DNA from: Mycobacterium sp. 1245805.9
GTDB taxonomy: Bacteria; Actinomycetota; Actinomycetes; Mycobacteriales; Mycobacteriaceae
Assembly (NCBI RefSeq): GCF_001672915.1
Contig: NZ_LZKR01000104.1
Location: 1-32,011, forward strand
DNA length: 32,011 nt
Direction of reading: 5' to 3'
Shown here: positions 14,164-23,684 of the stretch, one piece after another
How the letters are laid out: each line of letters begins with the position of its first letter
How positions within the stretch are numbered: the first letter of the stretch is position 1
The notes under the pieces: generated by a model
Seen by the model: the letters and a program-made list of their open reading frames with translations, nothing else
Told to the model about the DNA's origin: nothing
Databases searched by the model: none
Made by a program: the position numbers and the translations under genes

Positions 14164-15051
14164 GTGACCACGCTGCGGCGCTACCTCGCCGAGGAGATCG
14201 CGACCGATCACGTCGACGGGCTGCTGACCCGTCGCGAAACCCTGCGGCGCCTGGCCCTGCTCGGCCTGGGGACCGCCGCCGCCGGCGAGCTCATCTCGGC
14301 CTGCGCGGCGAAACACCCCGTTCCCGAAAGGTCAACCGGCTCAGGGCAACCGCCCGGTGCGGCCAATACCCAGCCGACGACCGCGATCACCTGGGCCGGG
14401 CCGCAGGGCCAGCTGCAAGGGGCGTGGGCACAGGCACCCGAATCCAAAGGCTGCGTCCTGGTCATTCACGAGAACAAGGGCCTGACCGACTGGGTGCGGT
14501 CGGTGGCCGGGCGGCTCGCCGGGGCCGGCCATTCGGCGCTGGCCATCGACCTGTTGTCGGAGGAGGGCGGCACCGCCGCGTTCCAGGATCCGGCGCAGGC
14601 CACCGCCGCGTTGGGCACGATTGCGGTGGAGCGGTTCACCCGCGACCTGAATTCCGGTGTCGCGGAACTGAAGCTGCGAGCCCCGGGCCAGAAGGTCGGC
14701 GTGGTGGGCTTCTGCTTCGGCGGGGGACTGGTGTGGCAGCTGCTGGCCTCCGGCGCTCCGGGGGTGTCGGCCGCCGTCCCGTTCTACGGTCCGTTGCCGG
14801 CCAATCCCGACTTCGCCGGATCGAAGGCCGCGGTGCTGGCGATCTACGCGGCCCTCGACGCCCGGGTCACGGGGACGCAGGCCGCGGCGAAAGCCGCCCT
14901 TGACCGAACCGGGTTGGTCAACGAGATCGTCGTCGAGCCCGACGCGGACCACGCCTTCTTCAACGACACCGGTCCGCGCTACAACGAGAAAGCGGCGGCC
15001 GACGCCTGGCAGCGGCTGCTGGATTGGTTCGGCCGCTACCTGGCGCCGTGA
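14164..15051 (+). CDS. Exported dienelactone-hydrolase-family lipoprotein
   Basis: A 295-residue alpha/beta hydrolase. The GTG at 14164 gives a leader with twin arginines R23-R24 in LTRRETLRRLALLGLGTAAAG and a lipobox-like ISAC with C47, so it is probably Tat-exported and lipidated. The catalytic domain follows a Pro/Gly linker: E103 in IHENKGL, nucleophile C184 in GFCFGGG, D232 in ALDARV and H263 in DHAFFND, the dienelactone hydrolase triad. It hydrolyses a lactone or ester outside the cytoplasmic membrane; the substrate is unknown. A truncated copy of its leader region follows at 15145. Confidence 0.9.
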   Translation: MTTLRRYLAEEIATDHVDGLLTRRETLRRLALLGLGTAAAGELISACAAKHPVPERSTGSGQPPGAANTQPTTAITWAGPQGQLQGAWAQAPESKGCVLVIHENKGLTDWVRSVAGRLAGAGHSALAIDLLSEEGGTAAFQDPAQATAALGTIAVERFTRDLNSGVAELKLRAPGQKVGVVGFCFGGGLVWQLLASGAPGVSAAVPFYGPLPANPDFAGSKAAVLAIYAALDARVTGTQAAAKAALDRTGLVNEIVVEPDADHAFFNDTGPRYNEKAAADAWQRLLDWFGRYLAP

Positions 15052-15144
15052 TGAGCGCGCTTGCCAAGGCGCTGATCGCGGTCGCCGGAGTCCACCGCGC
15101 ACAAATCCCGTTGTCGGCTGCGGCTTTGCCGCATACTTGGCGAC

Positions 15145-15327
15145 GTGACATCGCAGCGCGATACCTCCGAGGAGGTCGGGGCCGATCCGGTCGACGGCCT
15201 GCTGACCCGGCGCGAAGCCATCCGCAGGCTGGCGCTCGTCGCCGTGACGGCGGCCCCCACGACGCTCGTCGCGGCCTGTTCCGGCAACAGAAGCTGGCCG
15301 GGCCGGCGCCGCCGCCGGCGCCGCTAG
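15145..15327 (+). pseudogene. Truncated paralogue of the dienelactone hydrolase (leader region only)
   Basis: The frame from the GTG at 15145 encodes 60 residues: DTSEEVGADPVDGLLTRREAIRRLALVAV... then VAACSGN and an Arg run. DGLLTRRE-x-x-RRLAL and the lipobox AAC match the leader of the gene at 14164, and the DNA is also clearly related. After SGN the frame loses homology and stops; shifting one base gives QKLAGPAPPPAPLAPQAS, a linker like that of exported hydrolases, which then runs into the 3' end of cyp140. This looks like a tandem duplicate frameshifted and cut at the cyp140 boundary. It might alternatively be expressed as a tiny lipoprotein. Confidence 0.7.
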
Positions 15328-15331
15328 CCCC

Positions 15332-16654
15332 TCAGGCGTCCACCGGCGCCATCGATCGTGCCGGCCCCAGCACCACCGGCAGCGTCGACCACCCGCGCAG
15401 CACCCGCGTGTCCCGCCGGCTTCCGGTGCCGGCCGCCCGCACTTCGGGAAAACGGTCGAAGAACGTCCGCAGCCCGACTTCCCCCTCAGCACGCGCGAGC
15501 GCGGCCCCCAGGCAGAAGTGGCGCCCCCCGGAGAACGCGAGATGTCTTCCCGCATTTGGCCTTTCGATGTGGAAGCGGTCGGGATCGGGGAACACTGACG
15601 GATCCCGGTTGGCGGCGGCCAGGTAGATCACCACCAACTCGTCCCGTTTGATCCGCATGCCGGCCACGTCCACGTCGCGCAGCGCCACCCGCGCGGTGAG
15701 CTGTACCGGCGAGTCCAGGCGCAGGATCTCCTCGACGGCGCCTGCCCACAACTCGGGTCGGCGACGCAACGTCGCCAGATGCTCGGGCGCGTCCAGCAAC
15801 ATCCGGATCCCGTTGCCCAGCAGGTTCACCGTCGTCTCGAAGCCCGCGGCCAACACCAGCCCGGCGATCGCCTGCAGTTCGTCCGGGTCGAGATGCGTTT
15901 CGGCGGAACCGCTTTCAGCCGTTTGGATCAGCTGGCTCATCAAGTTGTCACTCGGGGCGCGCCGCAACTCGCGCAGGTGATCGGCGAGCCAGGCGTTGAA
16001 CCCGACGATCCCTTTCTGCACGGTGCGGTATTGCCACCAGGGCAGGCCGAGGTCCAGGCTCGGCGCCGCGAGCTCCCCGAATTCCAGGACGCGGCGGCGG
16101 TCTCGCTCGGGGACCCCCAAGATGTCGCTGATGATCGCGACGGGAAGCTGCGAGCAGTATCGCCCGACGACGTCGACCACGCCGGACTGGCCGGTCAGCC
16201 GTTCCAGCAGGTCGGTCGCGGTGCGCTCGACGTTGTCGCGCAACGCGGCGACCGCCCGCGGTGTGAACACGGCCGACACCGTCTTGCGGTAGCGGGTGTG
16301 GTCCGGCGGCTCGACGGCCAGCAGGGACGGTGCGCGCAGCGGATGCAGCAGATCGTCGTGGGTGCGGCGTTCCACCCAACGCAGCGGCGCCGGCAGGTTC
16401 GAGCCCATGTTCACCACGCGGAAGTCGTCGGACCGCAGCAGCTCGTGGGCCAGGGCGTGGTCGGTGGTCAGGTAGTTCACCCGGCCCTTCACCAGCGGTC
16501 CCCGGGCGCGCAGTTGCTCGTAGAACGGAACCGGATCATTCGCGATCGTCGGGTCGGCGATCAACCTGGCCTGCAGGTCGCCCCGCCGCATGCCGATCGC
16601 GGCAACGCCACGAATGAACCCGTGCATCACGAGCCAGTGCAGTCTCTCCTTCAC
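15332..16654 (-). CDS. cyp140: Cytochrome P450 CYP140
   Basis: A 440-residue soluble P450 monooxygenase. It has the I-helix AGFETT (270-275), the ExxR pair E309-R312 in EEILR, and the haem loop FSGGRHFCLG with C381. The unusual N-terminus MKERLHWLVMHGFIRGVAAIG and the position next to an LppE gene and a short-chain dehydrogenase match Rv1880c. The physiological substrate of CYP140 is not known to me. Redox partners are not encoded nearby. It is likely transcribed with the three genes upstream on the same strand (gaps of 58, 10 and 6 bases). Confidence 0.93.
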   Translation of the reverse strand: MKERLHWLVMHGFIRGVAAIGMRRGDLQARLIADPTIANDPVPFYEQLRARGPLVKGRVNYLTTDHALAHELLRSDDFRVVNMGSNLPAPLRWVERRTHDDLLHPLRAPSLLAVEPPDHTRYRKTVSAVFTPRAVAALRDNVERTATDLLERLTGQSGVVDVVGRYCSQLPVAIISDILGVPERDRRRVLEFGELAAPSLDLGLPWWQYRTVQKGIVGFNAWLADHLRELRRAPSDNLMSQLIQTAESGSAETHLDPDELQAIAGLVLAAGFETTVNLLGNGIRMLLDAPEHLATLRRRPELWAGAVEEILRLDSPVQLTARVALRDVDVAGMRIKRDELVVIYLAAANRDPSVFPDPDRFHIERPNAGRHLAFSGGRHFCLGAALARAEGEVGLRTFFDRFPEVRAAGTGSRRDTRVLRGWSTLPVVLGPARSMAPVDA

Positions 16655-16712
16655 GGGGCCTCCATCAGCTCGGGTGGTCTGGACCCAGCGTAGGCCGAAT
16701 TCGTCGGAGCGC

Positions 16713-17135
16713 TCAGCACTCCGCGATGATCTTGAAGTCGGTGGTCACCGTCTTGTTGGGATCGCTGCTGCTGATGCCGTAGGCGCTGCCGGTAATGGTG
16801 TAGGCGTTGTTGGTCAGGTCGGCGTGCGCGTCACCGACCCCGCCCTGCCAGAAGCTGCCGGTGAACCCGCCGAAGTTGCGGATCTTCACCCATTGCGGGA
16901 TGGCCCGGTAGCCGCTGAGTATCACCACCGCCTCGACGTGGGCATCGTGATCGCCGATGTCGAGGGTCCGGTACGACTGGGTCTGGCTGCACGCGGCTGG
17001 TCGCGTCGTCTGGGTGGCGCCCCCGATGGTCACCCGCGCGGCTTTCCGGGGCACCGTCTGCGGCTGCCCGCAACCCGCCACGCCGGTCCCCGCGATCAGG
17101 ACCAAAACGGCTGCGATCCAACGGTTTCGCACCAT
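16713..17135 (-). CDS. lppE: LppE-like lipoprotein (19-kDa antigen/LpqH family)
   Basis: A 140-residue lipoprotein. The signal peptide MVRNRWIAAVLVLIAGTGVAGC ends in lipobox VAGC with lipidated C22. The mature part, QSYRTLDIGDHDAHVEAVVILSGYRAIPQWVKIRNFGGFTGSFWQGG and ANLTNNAYTITGSAYGI-like text, is the domain of the mycobacterial 19-kDa lipoprotein antigen family. C49 and the C-terminal C140 probably form a disulfide. It is anchored on the outer face of the membrane with unknown role. Order matches Rv1881c. Confidence 0.9.
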   Translation of the reverse strand: MVRNRWIAAVLVLIAGTGVAGCGQPQTVPRKAARVTIGGATQTTRPAACSQTQSYRTLDIGDHDAHVEAVVILSGYRAIPQWVKIRNFGGFTGSFWQGGVGDAHADLTNNAYTITGSAYGISSSDPNKTVTTDFKIIAEC

Positions 17136-17145
17136 GCCACCCCCC

Positions 17146-17979
17146 TCACCGTTGCTTCGGCATCAGCGCCGGCAGGGCCTTGGCGATGCGGCCCCGCACC
17201 AACTCCGGGCTCAGACCCTTGAGCAGGTCGATCACGCGAATGCTCTTCGGCACGTACCAGTGCAGCCGCTTCGGATTGTGGTAGGCCTGCCAGGCCGCCT
17301 CCGCGACGCTGCTCGCGGGCATCAGCCGCATCATGCCCTTCTTCGGCGCACTCGCGCGGACGTCCTCGCCGGACATCGCCGGCCCGCCGTCGTCCGAATG
17401 GTTGGTGGTCGTGGTGAGGATGGCGGTGTCGATCAAACCCGGTAACACGTCGGCGACGCGCACACCGTGCCGTTGCCATTCCACGCTCAGCGCCTCGGTC
17501 AGCCCTTTGACCGCGTGCTTGGTCGACGAGTAGACCGCGATGCGCGGCATCCCGTAGGTGCCCGCGGACGACGACGTCGAGAACATCAGGCTGCCGGGGC
17601 TTTTCTTCAGGTAGGGCAGCGCGACGTAGGCGCCGGTCAGCACGGCCTTGTAGTTCACCTCGACGACGCGCATCGCGGCCTCGTACGGCACGTCCTCGAA
17701 CCAGCCGGATTCACCGATGCCGGCGTTGTTCCACATCATGTCGAGCCCGCCGTCGGCGTTGCCGGCACAGAACTCCGCCAGCGCGGCCTCCAGCGCGCCC
17801 TTGTCCGTCACGTCGACGGCGCGCGTCCACAACCGGTCGTCACCCAGCTCTGAGCGCAACGTCGTCAGGCCGTCCTCGTTGCGGTCCACGGCGCCGACCC
17901 GCCAACCCTTGCCGTGGAAAAGCCTCGCCCCCTCGCGGCCCATGCCACTGCCCGCGCCGGTGATGAAAACCGATTTCAC
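17146..17979 (-). CDS. Short-chain dehydrogenase/reductase (Rv1882c-like)
   Basis: A 277-residue NAD(P)-dependent oxidoreductase with a Rossmann fold. It has the cofactor motif TGAGSGMG (7-14), NNAG (84-87), catalytic S136-S138 region and Y150-x3-K154 (YSSTK). D32 in GAVDRNEDGL after strand two is consistent with a preference for NAD. The C-terminal part NPKRLHWYVPKSIRVIDLLKGLSPELVRG resembles SDRs thought to act on long-chain or steroid alcohols. It lies 6 bases downstream of the SRPBCC gene and 10 bases upstream of lppE, so one operon is likely. Substrate not assigned. Confidence 0.92.
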   Translation of the reverse strand: MKSVFITGAGSGMGREGARLFHGKGWRVGAVDRNEDGLTTLRSELGDDRLWTRAVDVTDKGALEAALAEFCAGNADGGLDMMWNNAGIGESGWFEDVPYEAAMRVVEVNYKAVLTGAYVALPYLKKSPGSLMFSTSSSAGTYGMPRIAVYSSTKHAVKGLTEALSVEWQRHGVRVADVLPGLIDTAILTTTTNHSDDGGPAMSGEDVRASAPKKGMMRLMPASSVAEAAWQAYHNPKRLHWYVPKSIRVIDLLKGLSPELVRGRIAKALPALMPKQR

Positions 17980-17985
17980 GTCCCG

Positions 17986-18453
17986 TCAGCCCGCCTCGAC
18001 CACGTCTTTGATCCGGTTGAGGGTCTTGGTCATATCGCGGATGTTGCGTCCTCTCCGCAGAAATCCGCCCAGCAACCAATAGATGCCCAGCCAGGGCGCG
18101 GGATTGAGCCGAAACGACTCGGTCACGTCGGTGCCGCCGTCGCCGGGCGCCAACCGGTAGTGCCAGTTGTTCACCGCCCGGTCGCCGAGCATCACCGCAA
18201 AGCCGAACTCGCGGCCGGGCTCGCAGGCAGTGACCTTGCACGTCGTCCAGTACACGGGTCCCATCTCGTTTCGCCGGACGTGGCCGCGAAACTGGGCGCC
18301 GAGCGCCGGGCCGGTCGCATCACCCAGCCACTCCGCCTCGAACACTTCAGGGGAGAACCGTCCCGTGTTGCGCACGTCCGCAATGAGATCCCAGATCTTG
18401 TCCGCGGGCGCGGCCATGTGAACAGTCGCCGAACCTTCCATGCGCTGATCCAA
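17986..18453 (-). CDS. SRPBCC-family protein (Rv1883c-like)
   Basis: A 155-residue START-like fold protein: MEGSATVHMAAPADKIWDLIADVRNTGRFSPEVFEAEWLG is the typical opening, AVNNWHYRLAPGDGGTDVTESFRLNP the middle strands, and NIRDMTKTLNRIKDVVEAG the C-terminal helix. Such proteins bind hydrophobic ligands. The start may be 18453 or the second methionine at 18441. It stands first in the run SRPBCC-SDR-lppE-cyp140, so a shared lipid or polyketide-like substrate is plausible but unproven. Confidence 0.88.
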   Translation of the reverse strand: MDQRMEGSATVHMAAPADKIWDLIADVRNTGRFSPEVFEAEWLGDATGPALGAQFRGHVRRNEMGPVYWTTCKVTACEPGREFGFAVMLGDRAVNNWHYRLAPGDGGTDVTESFRLNPAPWLGIYWLLGGFLRRGRNIRDMTKTLNRIKDVVEAG

Positions 18454-18489
18454 ACACAGCTTCGCCCAGGCTCATAGGGCGCGTTTTCG

Positions 18490-18900
18490 TCAGTGCGGGA
18501 TGGCGGCCTGGATAAGCCCGTTGATGATCTGCTTGATGCCCTGCGCCGGGTGCGTGTACATCGCGATCGGCAGGCCGGAGGCCGAGCCGCACTTGGGCCA
18601 CGGGTCGAGTCCGTCTTGCGCGAAAACCCGGTTGGCGACGGCGATCTGCTCTTCCCTGGACGCGGCCGCCGGGTTGCCGACGCCACCGTACGCGGCCCAG
18701 GTGCCCGGCTTGAATTGCAGCCCACCGTATTCGCCGTTGCCGGTGTTGGCGTGCCAGTTGCCGCCGGACTCGCACTGCGCGACCGCGTCCCAGTTGGGGG
18801 CGCCGGGAGCGGCGCCTGCGACGCCGGAGGAACTCAGCGATGCTGCAACGAACCCGCCGGTGATGGCGGTCGTGACGAGAGGCTTGCAGAGTTTTCTCAT
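18490..18900 (-). CDS. rpfC: Resuscitation-promoting factor RpfC
   Basis: A 136-residue secreted peptidoglycan hydrolase that helps dormant mycobacteria resume growth. A signal peptide (about residues 1-31, ending GVAGAA) precedes the transglycosylase-like domain [29 protein letters not shown], with catalytic E44 and cysteines C43 and C104 as the likely disulfide. [25 protein letters not shown] is the family signature. It has only a short tail after the domain, as expected for RpfC-type members, and is shorter than I remember for Rv1884c. The 131-base stretch upstream holds its promoter; no riboswitch was recognised. Confidence 0.95.
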   Translation of the reverse strand: MRKLCKPLVTTAITGGFVAASLSSSGVAGAAPGAPNWDAVAQCESGGNWHANTGNGEYGGLQFKPGTWAAYGGVGNPAAASREEQIAVANRVFAQDGLDPWPKCGSASGLPIAMYTHPAQGIKQIINGLIQAAIPH

Positions 18901-19031
18901 GCCAGGGATTTCGCGGGGCGTGTCCGAAGCGTTACCGATTCGAAAAGGTCGCGAGATAAGCCGTCTAGCAGGGAAATTGGGCCGCTGAGCAGCGAAATCA
19001 GAGGTTTAGAGAATGGTGAGAAATGGCTAAA

Positions 19032-19607
19032 TTAGCCCTGGCAATACGACTTGGTCGCAAGCGAAAGGGCTTGTTGGTAAAGGCCGTCGAGTTGGCGGGC
19101 GCGTGCGACTTCGCTTCGGGCCGCGTCCAGCTCGGTGGCGCAGCCGGGGGAGTGCAACAGTTCCCAGCCGGCCACGATCTGGGTCAGCATCGTGTGGTTG
19201 AGGCCATCGATCGTCGACCGCGACTCCGACAGGTCCGGCGCCGCGGCCGGCGCGTCCGACGGGTTCAGCTTCCAGTCCGCGAACCGGCTGTATTCGATTG
19301 CCTCGGTGGCGTTGATCTGATCGCCGAAGACGCGCGTGACGTAATTCCGGTCGACGCGCGCGGCGCTCGCCTCGGCGCCCAGTTTGGTGAGCTCCTGCTG
19401 GACCCGGCCGGGGTCCTCGATGGCGCCGCCGGTATTCCACTTGAAGGCGGCCACCGGCTCGGCGACCTGGAGCCGCTGCGCGGAGGCGTCGACCAACCCG
19501 ATCAGCGGGCCGCCGGTGTCGCCCCGTGCGACCGGCGCCGCCAGCAGCAGGACGGCCAGCGTGCCGGGCAGTACGAGGCGCGCCACGCGAGTGCCGGTCA
19601 TGACCAT
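19032..19607 (-). CDS. Secreted chorismate mutase (AroQ-gamma, Rv1885c-like)
   Basis: An exported AroQ-type chorismate mutase converting chorismate to prephenate, known in M. tuberculosis as a periplasmic/secreted dimer-like all-helical enzyme. From the ATG at 19607 it has 191 residues: signal peptide about 1-29 (VLPGTLAVLLLAAPVARG), then LVDASAQRLQVAEPVAAFKW, with R45, K56 and R68 matching R49, K60 and R72 of Rv1885c as I remember it. C156 and C189 are the conserved disulfide. The position of Q76 reads E72 here. A GGGAGAG ribosome site supports 19607 over a GTG at 19640 that would touch the divergent gene; 19601 is also possible. Confidence 0.92.
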   Translation of the reverse strand: MVMTGTRVARLVLPGTLAVLLLAAPVARGDTGGPLIGLVDASAQRLQVAEPVAAFKWNTGGAIEDPGRVQQELTKLGAEASAARVDRNYVTRVFGDQINATEAIEYSRFADWKLNPSDAPAAAPDLSESRSTIDGLNHTMLTQIVAGWELLHSPGCATELDAARSEVARARQLDGLYQQALSLATKSYCQG

Positions 19608-19642
19608 GAATCTGATTCTCTCCCAAGTTAGCCTGGGCACTG

Positions 19643-20221
19643 ATGTCGCAGTCGTCGTCAGAATGTTTGCGCACGACGCAGGTTCGCGCGCTGATCGCGG
19701 CCGCGCTGACGGCCTCGCTGCTCATGAGCGGGGCCATCCTGTTGGTGGATAGGCTGCACACGACGACCTCCGATGTTCTCGACCATCCCGCCAACCCGGT
19801 CAGCGACGACCAGTCGCAGGCCCAGGCCGTCGAGGCAACCAGACAAATCGTCACCCTGACCGGACTGCGGACGACGTCGGCGGGCTACACGTTGATGTCG
19901 TGCAAAAACCGCGACGAGCCCCCGTACCAGGGCGCGATCTACCTGACCTTCGCGCTGCCCGCCGATACGCAACCCGAGGCCTACTTCCCGACCCTCGCGG
20001 CGACGCTCGCCGGCCACGGCTGGACCGAGGGCCTACCACCCAACGACCACGTGTTCGCCCGGTCCCTCACCAAGGACGCCGTCACGGCGATCGTGTATCG
20101 GCAGACCGAGGCCCCGAATGTGGGCGTCCTGCGCGTCTACGGCCAGTGCCGAAACATGAACAACCACCGCACCGACGCGACCGCGTGGACCGACGTCACC
20201 GATCGACTCAAGGGCCCTTAA
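19643..20221 (+). CDS. Membrane-anchored exported protein of unknown function
   Basis: A 192-residue protein with one hydrophobic segment (about 15-35, ALIAAALTASLLMSGAILLV) near the N-terminus and a soluble remainder, so it is probably anchored with the bulk outside. Cysteines C87 in TLMSCKNRD and another in VYGQCRNMN could form a disulfide. The text YLTFALPADTQPEAYFPTLAATLAGHGWTEG resembles the mycobacterial LppA-type lipoprotein domain, but without a lipobox; I am not sure. It is divergent from the chorismate mutase with 35 bases between starts and no clear ribosome site, so a leaderless message or a later start is possible. Confidence 0.8.
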   Translation: MSQSSSECLRTTQVRALIAAALTASLLMSGAILLVDRLHTTTSDVLDHPANPVSDDQSQAQAVEATRQIVTLTGLRTTSAGYTLMSCKNRDEPPYQGAIYLTFALPADTQPEAYFPTLAATLAGHGWTEGLPPNDHVFARSLTKDAVTAIVYRQTEAPNVGVLRVYGQCRNMNNHRTDATAWTDVTDRLKGP

Positions 20222-20223
20222 CG

Positions 20224-20261
20224 CGCTACTGCGCCTGGCGTTGTCGTCAGGCGCAGTAGCG
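20224..20261. terminator. Bidirectional hairpin terminator
   Basis: The arms CGCTACTGCGCCTG (20224-20237) and its exact complement (20248-20261) form a perfect 14-bp stem with a 10-base loop. It starts 2 bases after the stop of the plus-strand gene and ends 22 bases before the fbpB stop on the minus strand. That position between convergent genes and the perfect stem favour a two-way terminator, though no T-run is present. Confidence 0.8.
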
Positions 20262-20283
20262 GAACCTCTGGCGGGTCAGGAGC

Positions 20284-21980
<1,697 letters not shown>

Positions 21981-23108
21981 TTGGATACGGTACTGGGGCT
22001 ATCGCTGACGCCGACCACCCTCGGGTGGGTCCTGGCCGAAGGACACGGCGCAGACGGCACGATCCTGGACCATCGCGAGTTGAGCCTGCGCGCCGGCCGT
22101 GGCGCCCGCGCCCTGGATGCCGCGGAGCAAGTGGCGGACGAGGTATTGCGGGTGGATGCGCGCGCGTCGGCCGGCGAACGACGGGTGCGTGTCATCGGGC
22201 TGACCTGGAACGACGACGCGTCCGCGCAGGCGGCGCTGCTGTTGGAGGCCTTGACCGACGCCGGCTTCGACAACGTGGTGCCCATCCGGTTGCTCGAGGC
22301 GGTCGAGACCCTGGCTCTCGCGATCGCCCCCGTCATCGGGTACGAGCAGACCGCCGTCTGCATCCTCGACCACGAGTGGGCCACGGTCGTGATGGTCGAC
22401 ACCCATGGAGGCCAGACCCAGACGGCCGTGAAGCACGTGCGCGGCGGCTTCGACGGCCTGACCTCCTGGCTGAGCGGGATGTTCGAACGACCGACCGGCT
22501 GGCGGCCCGGCGGGGTGGTGGTCGTCGGTGGCGGCAGCGACGTCGACGGATTCTCGTGGCAGCTCGAAAAGACCTTGCCCGTACCGGTTTTCGCGCAGAC
22601 GATGGCGCAGGTGACGGTCGCGCGCGGCGCGGCGCTGGCCGCGGCCCGAAGCACCGAGTTCACCGACGATCAACTGGTGGCGCACGTCAGCGAGCCGGCC
22701 GCCGCGCCCCAGGCACGGCCCCGCAAGCTGTCCTACGCAGGCGCCGTGACCGCGTTGGCCGCGGGAGCGATCACCTTCGTCTCGTCGCTGTCGCTTGCCC
22801 TGGGCATCCAGCTCGCCCCGGCCAGCGAGTCGGCGCCCGGCAAGCGGGTCGTGCACGCGCCGCCGCCGCAGATCGCCGAGGCCGTCGCGCCCGCTCCCGC
22901 TCCGCCTCCGGTGGCGGCGTCGCCCGCCCCGCAGTCGAAGGTGCCCGCCGGCGAACCGGTCCAGGAGTCGGGAGCCGGAGGGGAGCAGCAAGGTGCTCCA
23001 GGCGAGCAGCAGCCGGACTCGAACGACCGTCAGCCCTACCTGACCCGGGTGCTCGAGCACATCCCCGGTGACGCCGGTGATGCGGCGCCGCACACGCCGA
23101 CGCCCTAG
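21981..23108 (+). CDS. DUF7159-like actin/Hsp70-fold membrane protein (Rv1887-like by position)
   Basis: A 375-residue protein starting MDTVLGLSLTPTTLGWVLAEGHGADGTILDH from a TTG at 21981 with GAGGTG upstream. The first 230 residues look like the actin-like fold common to mycobacterial proteins with this opening; GGVVVVGGGSDVDGF resembles the second phosphate-binding loop. A single hydrophobic segment follows (about 252-275, AVTALAAGAITFVSSLSLALGIQL), then a Pro/Ala/Gln-rich tail to the end, probably outside. It may be a membrane-bound regulator or cell-envelope protein; no activity is assigned. Confidence 0.85.
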   Translation: MDTVLGLSLTPTTLGWVLAEGHGADGTILDHRELSLRAGRGARALDAAEQVADEVLRVDARASAGERRVRVIGLTWNDDASAQAALLLEALTDAGFDNVVPIRLLEAVETLALAIAPVIGYEQTAVCILDHEWATVVMVDTHGGQTQTAVKHVRGGFDGLTSWLSGMFERPTGWRPGGVVVVGGGSDVDGFSWQLEKTLPVPVFAQTMAQVTVARGAALAAARSTEFTDDQLVAHVSEPAAAPQARPRKLSYAGAVTALAAGAITFVSSLSLALGIQLAPASESAPGKRVVHAPPPQIAEAVAPAPAPPPVAASPAPQSKVPAGEPVQESGAGGEQQGAPGEQQPDSNDRQPYLTRVLEHIPGDAGDAAPHTPTP

Positions 23109-23122
23109 CGCGCCGCCGGGGC

Positions 23123-23671
23123 TCAGCCGTCCTTGGCGTGATCGGCGCTGAAGGACACCGTCACCTCGTCGTCGACGCGCACCGAGCCCATCAGCAGCGA
23201 GTACGGCTTGACGCCGTAATCGGTTTGGCGAACCCGCGATTCGACGGTCATCCGCCAGTGGTGACCGAGATCATCTGTGCTCAAATCGATTACGTGCTTT
23301 CGGGACTGCCCGTGGATGTGCAGCTTTCCGGTAAGGCGGTACCCGCCCCCGCTCTTCTCGATTGTGTCCGCGATAAATCGAATCTCGGGATAGCGGTTGG
23401 CGCCCAACGACTTCAGCGCGTTCGATTTCACCAGCGCCTTCTCCGGCCCGGACAACGCCTTGACCCCGCCCTCGCCGCGCAGCACCTCGAACGAGTCGAC
23501 GTCGACGGTCAGCTCGGCGGTGACCGGTTCGCCGGAGGCCCAGGCCACCGTGGCCTCCCAGCGCGTCATCGCGATGGTGAGCCGGTGGCCCATCCGCGCC
23601 GCCCTGCCCGCGACGCCGGTGCGCACCAGCAGCTCCCCGTCGGATGCGGTCAGGGTCCACAGGTCGGTCAC
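23123..23671 (-). CDS. YceI-like lipocalin-fold protein
   Basis: A 182-residue YceI-family protein, which binds polyisoprenoid-like or other amphiphilic ligands in a lipocalin barrel. GHRLTIAMTRWEATV, ELTVDVDSFEVLRGEGGVKALSGPEKALVKSNALKSLGANRYPEIRFIADTIE and GKLHIHGQSRKHVIDL are typical. No signal peptide is visible, so this one is cytoplasmic, as several actinobacterial members are. It lies 13 bases downstream of the zinc alcohol dehydrogenase on the same strand and could share its transcript. Confidence 0.88.
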   Translation of the reverse strand: MTDLWTLTASDGELLVRTGVAGRAARMGHRLTIAMTRWEATVAWASGEPVTAELTVDVDSFEVLRGEGGVKALSGPEKALVKSNALKSLGANRYPEIRFIADTIEKSGGGYRLTGKLHIHGQSRKHVIDLSTDDLGHHWRMTVESRVRQTDYGVKPYSLLMGSVRVDDEVTVSFSADHAKDG

Positions 23672-23684
23672 GCCGCGACCGTCG

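Noticed and set aside
19608..19618. GAATCTGATTC as an operator for the chorismate mutase gene
   Set aside because: A short 11-base dyad between ribosome site and start codon is easily due to chance; no regulator known to me fits.
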